Assembly: GCA_030647705.1 (NCBI GenBank)
Contig: JAUSJJ010000057.1
Location: 1 to 5,244, forward strand
Source: Dehalococcoidia bacterium
Lineage (GTDB): Bacteria > Chloroflexota > Dehalococcoidia > JAUSJJ01
DNA: 5,244 nt
Direction of reading: 5' to 3'
Under the pieces are notes generated by a model, which saw nothing but the letters and a program-made list of their open reading frames with translations, did no database searches and was not told the origin of the DNA. Shown here piece after piece: positions 1-4,980 of the stretch (the first letter of the stretch is position 1; the number at the start of each line of letters is the position of its first letter). A program made the translations under genes and the position numbers.

Positions 1-29
1 GTGGGAAGTGACGCTGAAGTAGCATAAGT

Positions 30-41
30 CTGTTCGAACAG
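30..41. other. 12-bp perfect palindrome
   Basis: CTGTTCGAACAG is a perfect 12-bp palindrome in the non-coding left end of the window. It contains GTTC and GAAC half-sites, but with no gap between them. It therefore does not match the spaced GAAC-N4-GTTC LexA box of Bacillus-type bacteria. It could be an operator or the remains of a terminator for a gene ending left of the window. No T-run follows it, and no function is assigned. Confidence 0.3.
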
Positions 42-96
42 GTGAAGAATGTCGATCGGCTCGTTGGCCGCTTCCGCACTCGGCAACACCCCTTTC

Positions 97-177
97 GCCA
101 TCCCGACGAAAGTCGGGATCCGGATTTTTGAGCGAGGCGCACTGGATTCCGGCTCGGAGGCCGGAATGACGGATAGG
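97..177. repeat. Two-hairpin intergenic repeat (REP-like)
   Basis: Two adjacent hairpins form a compact unit. The first pairs ATCCCGAC (100-107) with GTCGGGAT (112-119) around a GAAA tetraloop. The second pairs ATTCCGGC (146-153) with GCCGGAAT (160-167) around a 6-base loop. Each is followed by a similar short tail (CCGGAT after the first, GACGGAT after the second). This resembles dispersed REP-like or non-autonomous palindromic repeats common between genes in Dehalococcoidia-type genomes; that family link is from memory. A short T-run (125-129) follows the first hairpin, so it might also end transcription arriving from the left. No coding frame crosses it convincingly. Confidence 0.6.
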
Positions 178-187
178 CAATAACACC

Positions 188-216
188 TTGACAAAGCTTC
201 GCCTGCCACTTACATT
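188..216 (+). promoter_or_regulatory. Sigma70-type promoter for the 254-1770 unit
   Basis: A perfect TTGACA -35 box (188-193) is separated by exactly 17 bases from TACATT (211-216), which matches 4 of 6 bases of the -10 consensus. Transcription would start near 223, about 30 bases before the ATG at 254. It reads into the 41-codon frame and then the metallo-beta-lactamase gene. No other promoter-like pair stands out between here and 364, so it is the likely promoter for that gene. Confidence 0.65.
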
Positions 217-253
217 GTAGACTGAACGACCTCGATCGAAGCAGGAGACTTGT

Positions 254-379
254 ATGGCAGACGCCGCAGCGCGGCTGGAACTGGCGAGGCAGTCGTATCC
301 GGAGAAGTTCGCGCCGGAGGACGTGGTGTTCAGCCACCATTTGACAGGAGGCCGCGATAATACATGGAAATCAGACTGA
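254..379 (+). pseudogene. 41-codon ORF, likely N-terminal remnant of a CoA-transferase/acetyl-CoA hydrolase-like gene
   Basis: ATG at 254 has a good ribosome site (AGGAG, 243-247, six-base spacer) and lies about 30 bases downstream of a strong promoter. The frame runs 41 codons to TGA at 377-379 and overlaps the next gene by 16 bases in another frame. The peptide begins MADAAARLELARQSYPEKFA and continues to a FSHHLTGG stretch. From memory this resembles the N-terminus of bacterial acetyl-CoA hydrolase/4-hydroxybutyrate CoA-transferase-like proteins. In those, a similar segment leads into a GDR-F-GTGCGEPQ-type motif, which is absent here. The similarity seems to end near residue 28-34, close to the AGGAGG used by the next gene. 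The simplest reading is a deletion that removed the rest of the gene and left its promoter and leader. The alternative is a genuine leader ORF translationally coupled to the nuclease gene. Confidence 0.45.
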
Positions 380-1770
380 CTTTCCGGGGCGCTGCGCAGA
401 CAGTCACGGGCTCGCAGTACCTGGTTGAGACGGATGGCGCTCGGTTTCTGGTGGACTGCGGGCTCTACGAGGAGCGGCAGTTCAAGGGCCGGAATTGGGA
501 AAGCTTCCCGTTCCCACCCGAAAGCCTGGATGCAGTGCTGTTGACCCACGCGCATCTCGACCACAGCGGCTTGCTGCCCAGGCTGGCCCGTGGAGGTTTC
601 CAGGGGGCCATCTACGCCACGCCGGCCACCGCCGAGATCGCAGAGATAATGCTGCTGGATTCGGCGCATATCCAGCAGGAAGACGCAGAGTTCAAGAAGA
701 GAAGGCACGAACGGGAGGGCAGGAAAGGGCCGCATCCGGAGGTCCCCCTGTATACCACCGACGATGCCAATGCCACGATCCCGCTGTTTTCGCCTGCCCG
801 GTACGGCGAGGCCGTCGAGATAGCCAAGGGTGTGGAGGCCACCTTCTGCGACGCCGGCCACGTGCTCGGTTCAGCCATGATCCGGGTCAAGATACGCCGG
901 AACGGAGAGCAGCGGACGATGCTCTTCTCAGGGGACATTGGGAAGTGGCGCAACCCAATCTTGCGTGACCCGATGCTGTTCGATAAGGCAGACTACGTGT
1001 TGGTTGAGTCCACCTACGGAGACAGGTCGTTGGGACTCGAGGAAGACAACGCCGGCGCGCTGGCCGACGCCATCAACTGGGCCGTGAAAGGGGGCGGCAA
1101 CGTGGTCATCCCCGCCTTTGCTCTGGAGCGAAGCCAGGATGTGATGTACTACCTCAACCAGTTGCTGATTCAGGGCCGCATACCGCACCTCATGGTCTTC
1201 CTCGATAGCCCCATGGCCGTCCGCATCACGGACGTGTTCGTCCACCACCCGGAGCTGTTCGATGAGGAGATGCTAGAGTTGTTGCGGAAGAAGACGTCTC
1301 CGTTCGATTTCCCGGGCTTGCACCTGGTGAGGTCAGTGGAGCAGTCGAAGGCGATAAACCACGTAGCGGGCACGGTCATCATCATCGCCGGTTCGGGCAT
1401 GGCCACCGGCGGCAGGATAAAGCATCATCTGGTGTCCAATATCTCCAGAGCGGAGAGCACCATCCTGTTTGTGGGATACCAGGCGATGGGTACGTTGGGG
1501 AGGCAGATTGTGGACGGGGCTGAGGAGGTGCGCATACTCGGGCAGACCTATCCGGTGAGGGCGCGGGTGATGTCCCTGCCCGGCTTCTCGTCTCATTCGG
1601 ACCAGCACGGGCTATTGAGGTGGATCGATGGTTTCAAGGGGCCGCCCAGGAATCTATTTGTGACCCATGGAGAGCCTGTTGCGGCGCAGAATCTGGCCGG
1701 GCTGGTGAGGGCCAAGACGGGCTGGACGGCTACGGTCCCGCAGTACAAAGACTTGGAAATCCTGGACTAG
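364..1770 (+). CDS. Beta-CASP metallo-beta-lactamase (COG1236/CPSF73-like), probable RNA nuclease
   Basis: This 468-residue cytosolic protein has every landmark of the beta-CASP branch of the metallo-beta-lactamase fold. Visible motifs are D31 (motif 1), HAHLDH 62-67 (motif 2), H166 in DAGHVLGS (motif 3) and D191 in SGDIG (motif 4), which bind the two metals. Beta-CASP motifs A (E215 in VESTYGD), B (H411 in SSHSD) and C (H435 in THGE) follow. SGMATGGR (344-351) is the family's conserved loop. The C-terminal part (about 390-468) fits the RMMBL segment. The charged insertion at 103-135 (QQEDAEFKKRRHE then PLYTTDDA) is typical of COG1236 proteins. Characterised relatives, such as the Thermus protein TTHA0252 and eukaryotic CPSF73, cleave RNA, so a role in RNA processing or decay is likely. 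With the active site intact the enzyme should be functional. The ATG has AGGAGG at 346-351, with a rather long 12-base spacer, and overlaps the upstream remnant ORF. It converges on the LOG gene. Confidence 0.93.
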   Translation: MEIRLTFRGAAQTVTGSQYLVETDGARFLVDCGLYEERQFKGRNWESFPFPPESLDAVLLTHAHLDHSGLLPRLARGGFQGAIYATPATAEIAEIMLLDSAHIQQEDAEFKKRRHEREGRKGPHPEVPLYTTDDANATIPLFSPARYGEAVEIAKGVEATFCDAGHVLGSAMIRVKIRRNGEQRTMLFSGDIGKWRNPILRDPMLFDKADYVLVESTYGDRSLGLEEDNAGALADAINWAVKGGGNVVIPAFALERSQDVMYYLNQLLIQGRIPHLMVFLDSPMAVRITDVFVHHPELFDEEMLELLRKKTSPFDFPGLHLVRSVEQSKAINHVAGTVIIIAGSGMATGGRIKHHLVSNISRAESTILFVGYQAMGTLGRQIVDGAEEVRILGQTYPVRARVMSLPGFSSHSDQHGLLRWIDGFKGPPRNLFVTHGEPVAAQNLAGLVRAKTGWTATVPQYKDLEILD

Positions 1771-1799
1771 CGGCGTCCCTGTCTCAGAACAGGACCGCT
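1769..1799. terminator. Weak imperfect hairpin between convergent genes
   Basis: AGCGG (1769-1773) pairs with CCGCT (1795-1799), and CCTGT (1778-1782) pairs with ACAGG (1789-1793). The loop is six bases, with unpaired bases in between. It starts at the stop codon of the metallo-beta-lactamase gene and sits in the 80-base gap before the end of the convergent LOG gene, where a shared terminator would be expected. There is no T-run on either strand, so it may be Rho-assisted or not a terminator at all. Confidence 0.3.
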
Positions 1800-1850
1800 T
1801 CACTCTGCCAGGCCTCTCAGCATGGGAGCTTCGAGCCGCCGCGCAACATC

Positions 1851-2534
1851 TTACTTGACAACGGCCTTCCGGCCGATGATCTCCTGTTTGATGTACCACC
1901 TCTGGACGATCTCGGCCACGGACTCGGGGCTGTCGCAAACCCTGAGCAGGTTGAAGTCTTCTTCGGAGACCAGTCCCTTGGCGAGGACGGTGCCTCGCAG
2001 CCAGTCCAGGAATCCCTGCCAGTAGCCGCTGTTGAACAGGATCACCGGGAATGGCCTGATCTTGTGGGTCTGTATCAGCGTCAGTATCTCGGTCAGCTCA
2101 TCGAGCGTTCCCAGACCGCCGGGTATTATGATGAAGGCGATAGCATACTTAACCAGCATTACCTTGCGCACGAAGAAGTGTCTGAACGTCATTGACCTGG
2201 TGGCATAAGGATTGCAGACCTGCGCCTCGGGCAGGTCTATGTTGAGCCCGATGGAGGTGGCTTTGGCCTCCAGCGCTCCGCGGTTGGCGGCCTCCATGAC
2301 CCCTGGCCCGCCGCCGGTTATGATGGTGAAACCGAGGTCGCCCAGCCGGCGGGCTATCTCCACAGTCTGCCTGTATATCTCGTCGTCTGCCGTTATGCGG
2401 GCGGAACCGTATATGCTGACAGCCGGCTCGACGCCGGTAAGCTTGTCGAAGCCCTCCACGAACTCCCCGATGATGCGGAACATGCGCCAGGAGTCCTGTT
2501 TGGCGAGCTCGTTTATCTCGTATTCGTAAGCCAT
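1851..2534 (-). CDS. LOG family protein (TIGR00730), nucleoside-5'-monophosphate phosphoribohydrolase-like
   Basis: This 227-residue Rossmann-fold protein belongs to the LOG family, often mislabelled lysine decarboxylase. The diagnostic motifs are GGGPGVMEAANRG (74-86) and PGGLGTLDE (138-146). The active-site candidates are R123 in FVRK and E146. Characterised LOG enzymes remove ribose 5-phosphate from cytokinin riboside monophosphates or AMP-like nucleotides. In a bacterium this may be general nucleotide turnover, and the true substrate cannot be read from sequence. It has about 35 residues before the core VSIYGSAR motif (39-46), as in the longer bacterial forms, and no signal peptide. I chose the ATG at 2534 because GGAGG (2544-2540 on the minus strand) lies five bases upstream. 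A TTG at 2555 would add seven residues and bury that site in coding sequence. It stands alone, converging on the metallo-beta-lactamase gene. Confidence 0.92.
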   Translation of the reverse strand: MAYEYEINELAKQDSWRMFRIIGEFVEGFDKLTGVEPAVSIYGSARITADDEIYRQTVEIARRLGDLGFTIITGGGPGVMEAANRGALEAKATSIGLNIDLPEAQVCNPYATRSMTFRHFFVRKVMLVKYAIAFIIIPGGLGTLDELTEILTLIQTHKIRPFPVILFNSGYWQGFLDWLRGTVLAKGLVSEEDFNLLRVCDSPESVAEIVQRWYIKQEIIGRKAVVK

Positions 2535-2576
2535 GTTGCCCTCCGCGCCGAACAAGTTGTGAGGTGTGAGCTACAT

Positions 2577-2588
2577 ATTATCATAATA
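2577..2588 (-). promoter_or_regulatory. Candidate -10 region and small palindrome upstream of the LOG gene
   Basis: Read on the minus strand, this AT-rich stretch contains three overlapping -10-like hexamers: TATTAT (2588-2583), TATGAT (2585-2580) and GATAAT (2582-2577). Each matches 5 of 6 consensus bases. The start site would lie roughly 40 bases upstream of the LOG ATG. No good -35 box is found at 16-18 bases, which suggests activator dependence or a weak promoter. The same bases form the palindrome ATTAT-C-ATAAT (2577-2587). GCGGCGCCGC (2593-2602), just upstream, is another perfect palindrome. Either could be an operator. Confidence 0.35.
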
Positions 2589-2615
2589 CGCTGCGGCGCC
2601 GCTATAGGGCCGTAG

Positions 2616-2642
2616 GGTGGGTGCAGCGAAACGGAACCCACC
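2616..2642. repeat. Small palindromic repeat (GGTGGGT...ACCCACC)
   Basis: GGTGGGT (2616-2622) is complementary to ACCCACC (2636-2642) around a 13-base loop that can itself fold (CG-AAA-CG, 2627-2633). Elements of this GTAGGGTGGGT-type pattern are dispersed between genes in many bacteria. It lies upstream of the LOG promoter region and at the start of a run of unrelated hairpin repeats. Confidence 0.5.
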
Positions 2643-2657
2643 AGGTTGCCCTCATCC

Positions 2658-2676
2658 CCCCGTATCGAGTACGGGG
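2658..2676. repeat. Hairpin repeat CCCCGTA/TACGGGG
   Basis: CCCCGTA (2658-2664) pairs perfectly with TACGGGG (2670-2676) around the loop TCGAG. It is immediately followed by GCAGGCTCT and then the C-rich arm of the next element. The pattern is typical of non-coding palindromic repeats, and the reading frame that crosses it on the plus strand has no plausible protein character. Confidence 0.5.
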
Positions 2677-2685
2677 CAGGCTCTA

Positions 2686-2846
2686 CCCCCTTCTCCCGCA
2701 ACAGGGTCTCGCCCTGAAAGTACCACATCCTTGTCATCCTGAGCGCAGCGAAGGATCTCGTAGCCAGCTCCGAAGGACGAGATTCTTCGTCGTTTCACTC
2801 CTCAGAATGACATTTGAGGCAACGCCCCGCAACAGGGAGAAGGGGG
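2686..2846. repeat. Split inverted repeat, interrupted by another repeat and flanked by 12-bp direct repeats
   Basis: CCCCCTTCTCCC (2686-2697) is the exact complement of GGGAGAAGGGGG (2835-2846). The two arms are 137 bases apart. At each inner edge lies the same 12-mer, CCCGCAACAGGG, in direct orientation (2695-2706 and 2826-2837). If one copy of the 12-mer and the 119 bases between (2707-2825) are removed, the arms become a perfect 12-bp hairpin with the loop GCAACA. That is the footprint expected when a mobile sequence inserts in the loop and duplicates its target. The inserted part includes the 79-bp element at 2733-2811. Confidence 0.6.
2733..2811. repeat. 79-bp imperfect inverted repeat (TCATCCTGAGCG...CTCAGAATGA type)
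   Basis: The ends GTCAT (2733-2737) and ATGAC (2807-2811) are complementary. The arms continue imperfectly: CCTGAG (2738-2743) against CTCAG (2801-2805), and CGAAGGATCTCG (2749-2760) against CGAGATTCTTCG (2778-2789). The centre is unpaired. This is a familiar dispersed intergenic palindrome in several bacterial lineages, including Dehalococcoidia-like genomes (recalled, not searched). It has no coding capacity. It sits inside the split hairpin at 2686-2846 and is probably all or part of what was inserted there. Confidence 0.6.
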
Positions 2847-2857
2847 CACTAAGGAAC

Positions 2858-2904
2858 CTGGGGGACACCCCCAGACCCCCGCCTAACGGCAAAGCCCTTT
2901 AGGC
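2858..2904. repeat. Two further small hairpins closing the repeat cluster
   Basis: CTGGGGG (2858-2864) pairs with CCCCCAG (2868-2874) around a three-base loop. After a short C-rich link, GCCTAA (2881-2886) pairs with TTAGGC (2899-2904), with an inner GGC-AAA-GCC stem (2888-2896). Neither is followed by a T-run, so they look like repeats and not terminators. From here to about 3057 I see no repeat, gene or clear signal. Confidence 0.4.
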
Positions 2905-3057
2905 ATCCGCAATTTCCCGATTGAGCCGGGGCGCCACGAAGTGTGGAAACAAGGGTGAAGGGGCGATGGCCCTTTGGCAGGTTTCACGGGGGTGGGGTAC
3001 ATGTGGAGGACCATAAGGAATACATGCTGACAAACGACTTCGCGTACTTTTGGGATA

Positions 3058-3066
3058 TGTTACAAT
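3058..3066 (+). promoter_or_regulatory. Extended -10 promoter for the 125-residue orphan gene
   Basis: TGTTACAAT combines the TGN extension (3058-3060) with a -10 hexamer TACAAT (3061-3066) that matches 5 of 6 consensus bases. No strong -35 box is seen at 16-18 bases, which is acceptable for an extended -10 promoter. The start site would be near 3073, giving a leader of about 60 bases before the ATG at 3132. Confidence 0.45.
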
Positions 3067-3131
3067 CTTCCGCAGAAGACTGGACCGTTTCGGCACAATG
3101 GCGGCTGACTACGAGGAATTGGAGGAAAGGT

Positions 3132-3509
3132 ATGAGCGGTTCCACCCACCATCGGCTTAGATTCGTTGAGAGGATAGACCCTGACAGGACCATCATCACA
3201 TCCGCACGTCTGGGAAAGCTGTATTCATCAGACGGCCAAAAGACATTGAAAAGTTACCATGCGCTCGATGATGTAATTAGCAGAGCAAAGGAATTCAACC
3301 AGGAGTTGCCTGAAGAAGTGGAGGGGATGGTAGTCGTGGAGGTCAAGCCTGGCTATTACGGAATCAGGGGTGGTGTTAAGGTCAGAAAACACATGGCACG
3401 CATTCCCGTGCTAAAAGGCACCACGAAATGGCTGGCATTCATCGACAGGAACGGAGACGTGTGGAATGTCTGCTCAGACCACAGGAAGACGAGCAAGATT
3501 GCTCAGTGA
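3132..3509 (+). CDS. Hypothetical protein, 125 residues, no recognised family
   Basis: I do not recognise this protein. The ATG is well supported by GGAGG at 3121-3125 with a six-base spacer and by the upstream extended -10 promoter. The frame is open upstream to an ATG at 2943 (188 residues), but that extension would contain the promoter and has unconvincing residue composition, so I reject it. The protein is soluble-looking, with no signal peptide or membrane segment. An N-terminal part (1-60) is rich in charged and helical residues. A likely beta-rich part (64-112) includes VVVEVKPGYYGIRGG (67-81) and WLAFIDRNGDVW (100-111), which could be a small sheet domain. A lysine- and arginine-containing tail follows. 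Its codons look more AT-rich than those of its neighbours (runs such as AAAAGTTACC and GATGTAATTAGC). With the repeat cluster upstream, this suggests a recently acquired or fast-evolving accessory gene. It appears to be transcribed alone. Confidence 0.65.
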   Translation: MSGSTHHRLRFVERIDPDRTIITSARLGKLYSSDGQKTLKSYHALDDVISRAKEFNQELPEEVEGMVVVEVKPGYYGIRGGVKVRKHMARIPVLKGTTKWLAFIDRNGDVWNVCSDHRKTSKIAQ

Positions 3510-3643
3510 AATCCTCCTTTGGACCCTTCATGCACCTGCTCCATAATTGCCTTGCGAAATGCCCTGAGTGTTCGCCGCCCTCGGCGGGACAGCAGGCGTG
3601 GGAAACGGTCACGTGAAACGAACGCTTCCTCTGCGAACCGTCC

Positions 3644-3672
3644 TTCCCCTGAAGCCGTTTAAGTGCTAGAAT
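3644..3672 (+). promoter_or_regulatory. Extended -10 promoter for the winged-helix/PAC2 operon
   Basis: TGCTAGAAT (3664-3672) is an extended -10 element: TGC followed by TAGAAT, which matches 5 of 6 consensus bases. A poor -35 candidate, TTCCCC (3644-3649), sits 17 bases upstream. Transcription would start near 3679, about 28 bases before the ATG at 3707. The preceding spacer from 3510 holds only a five-base-pair hairpin (CGCCG 3573-3577 with CGGCG 3582-3586) with no T-run. Confidence 0.55.
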
Positions 3673-3706
3673 ATGTTGAAAGCGAATGTTTGGCTAAGGA
3701 GGCACG

Positions 3707-4069
3707 ATGCCGGGGACTTGTCCGACGGAGAGGCCGGGAAGCGGTCTGACGGCCGAAGTTTTGAACGTGATTCGGCAAACCGATGCCATGGCCCAGGCGC
3801 TGAATTGTATTGAGCAAGAGCCTTTGCAGCTTCTCGGCGAGATATGCCGCCAGTTCGAGAAGGCCAAGGAGCCAGTTCCCGACTACAATCTGCATCCTTC
3901 CGGCTATATTGGGGAGGTCTCCCTGAAGGCACTGGTCGAGGCGGGGCTGGTGAAATCGCATGCGGCTCCCAGGTACAGTCTTTTCCGCTACGAGCCTACC
4001 GAAGAGGGGCTGAAGCACTATCACAAGCTGAGCCAGGCCGGCTACTACGAAAGGCGTCGGTTGATATGA
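3707..4069 (+). CDS. Small winged-helix-like protein, first gene of the PAC2 operon
   Basis: This 120-residue cytosolic protein starts at an ATG preceded by AAGGAGG (3696-3702), an almost ideal ribosome site. Residues 1-15 look disordered. The segment from about 38 to 110 has the pattern of a winged helix-turn-helix: a helix (LQLLGEICRQFEKA, 40-53), a recognition-helix-like stretch with VSLKALVEAGLVKS (71-84), a wing-like strand pair around RYSLFRYEPT (89-98), and a closing helix EEGLKHYHKL (99-108). The phrase 'LVEAGLV... Y..TEEG' is typical of PadR/ArsR-like bacterial regulators, but I cannot assign a specific family, and DNA binding is an inference. It overlaps the PAC2 gene by four bases (ATGA), so the two are co-transcribed and translationally coupled. 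It may regulate its own operon or act as a partner of the PAC2 protein. Confidence 0.8.
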   Translation: MPGTCPTERPGSGLTAEVLNVIRQTDAMAQALNCIEQEPLQLLGEICRQFEKAKEPVPDYNLHPSGYIGEVSLKALVEAGLVKSHAAPRYSLFRYEPTEEGLKHYHKLSQAGYYERRRLI

Positions 4070-4971
4070 AGGGTCTTGTCATCAGGCACAGGCCACAACT
4101 GAGGAAGCCAACCCTGGTGGTGGGCTTCGGCGGCTGGGCCAATGCCGCGGAGATCTCCACGGGCGTGGTGAACTACCTCAAGAACGTGCTCGGCGCCCGG
4201 AAGCTGGGGGAAATCCATCCGGAGGGTTTCTACAGCTTCGCTGTGGCCCGTCCGGAGATCGTGGTCAGGCACGGCGTCATCAAGTCGGTAGAGATCGTCA
4301 GCAACAAGTTCTACTCATGGCGAAACGTGGAGTCCGATCGCGATCTTATCCTGCTGCAGGCGATCGAGCCTCACCTGAGCTGGCCGGGATATGTTGACTG
4401 TGTTCTTGAAGTAGCCGAGCGGTTCAGCGTGGTCAAGGTTGTGACCGTTGGAGGCTTCTACGACAGGGTTCCGCACACCCGCCGTCCCAAAGTCACTGCG
4501 GTGGTGAACGACCCGGCACTGGTCGCCGACCTCGAGGAGTTCGACATAGGGCTGACGGAATATGAAGGCCCGAGCAGCATCCATTCGTACCTGCTGGCAG
4601 CCTGTGGCGCCCGGGGCATTCCCGGCCTCAGCCTCTGGGGACACGCTCCGGATTATGTGCAGGGCGTGGGCAATCCCAGGGTGTGCCAGGCGGTAGTAGC
4701 CAAATTGAGCGTGCTGCTCAACATTGATATCGACCTGGAGCAGCTCAAGGGGGCCGGAGACTATCTGGATGAGACGCTGGGCAGGCTGCTCAACCATAAC
4801 CCGGAGCTGCAGCAGCACGTCCGTAAGCTGGAGGACGAATATGACTCCAGCGGGCCGGCGCGTGTGGAGCCCCTGGGGAAGACGACGCGAATCCTCAAGG
4901 AGGTCGAGGACTTCCTGAGGAGCGAGCAGAGAAAACGGGGCAAGCGGCCCCCTGAAGACGGCCAGAACTGA
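4066..4971 (+). CDS. PAC2 family protein (proteasome-assembly-chaperone-like fold)
   Basis: This 301-residue protein matches the bacterial PAC2 family (PF09754). The N-terminal region has TLVVGFGGWANAAEISTGVV (16-35), the family's opening strand and helix with the conserved GW-N motif. The central parts VVKVVTVGGFYDRVPHTRRP (122-141) and YEGPSSIHSYLLAACGARGI (166-185), followed by PGLSLWGHAPDYV (186-198), are also characteristic. The C-terminus (about 222-290) is charged and probably helical or coiled. Eukaryotic and archaeal relatives help assemble proteasomes. In bacteria without proteasomes the role is unknown, and nothing proteasomal is visible here. The ATG at 4066 lies within the stop region of the winged-helix gene (ATGA overlap). 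Only a weak AAAGG (4050-4054) stands before it, so translation probably depends on coupling. The frame stays open further upstream, but that part is a shadow of the preceding gene. A strong terminator follows ten bases after the stop. Confidence 0.88.
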   Translation: MKGLVIRHRPQLRKPTLVVGFGGWANAAEISTGVVNYLKNVLGARKLGEIHPEGFYSFAVARPEIVVRHGVIKSVEIVSNKFYSWRNVESDRDLILLQAIEPHLSWPGYVDCVLEVAERFSVVKVVTVGGFYDRVPHTRRPKVTAVVNDPALVADLEEFDIGLTEYEGPSSIHSYLLAACGARGIPGLSLWGHAPDYVQGVGNPRVCQAVVAKLSVLLNIDIDLEQLKGAGDYLDETLGRLLNHNPELQQHVRKLEDEYDSSGPARVEPLGKTTRILKEVEDFLRSEQRKRGKRPPEDGQN

Positions 4972-4980
4972 TTTGCTTCT

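Noticed and set aside
2..22. Possible last six codons (WEVTLK then TAG) of a gene entering from the left edge
   Set aside because: The peptide end looks plausible, but six codons cannot be told from chance, and another frame also closes nearby at 25-27.
30..41. LexA/SOS box
   Set aside because: CTGTTCGAACAG is palindromic, but its GTTC and GAAC are adjacent and in the wrong order for the known GAAC-N4-GTTC box. No SOS gene is next to it.
1620..2195. 191-codon plus-strand frame across the convergent junction
   Set aside because: It overlaps the end of the metallo-beta-lactamase gene and much of the LOG gene, both of which have intact family motifs. Its own translation has no protein-like pattern.
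2686..2846. CRISPR array
   Set aside because: There are only two copies of a 12-mer, which flank a palindromic repeat. No repeat-spacer periodicity or cas genes are present.
2621..2902. 93-codon plus-strand frame through the repeat cluster
   Set aside because: It is made of translated palindromic repeats, lacks a ribosome site, and is proline- and arginine-rich in the way shadow frames are.
2943..3131. 63-residue N-terminal extension of the orphan protein from the ATG at 2943
   Set aside because: The internal ATG at 3132 has an ideal ribosome site and a promoter inside the supposed extension. The ATG at 2943 has no clear ribosome site of its own.
3844..4065. 74-residue upstream extension of the PAC2 protein
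   Set aside because: It lies entirely over the winged-helix gene in another frame. PAC2 similarity begins just after the ATG at 4066, which forms a classic ATGA overlap.
4315..4818. 167-codon minus-strand frame inside the PAC2 gene
   Set aside because: It is antisense to a recognised family gene, and long antisense frames are expected in GC-rich coding DNA.
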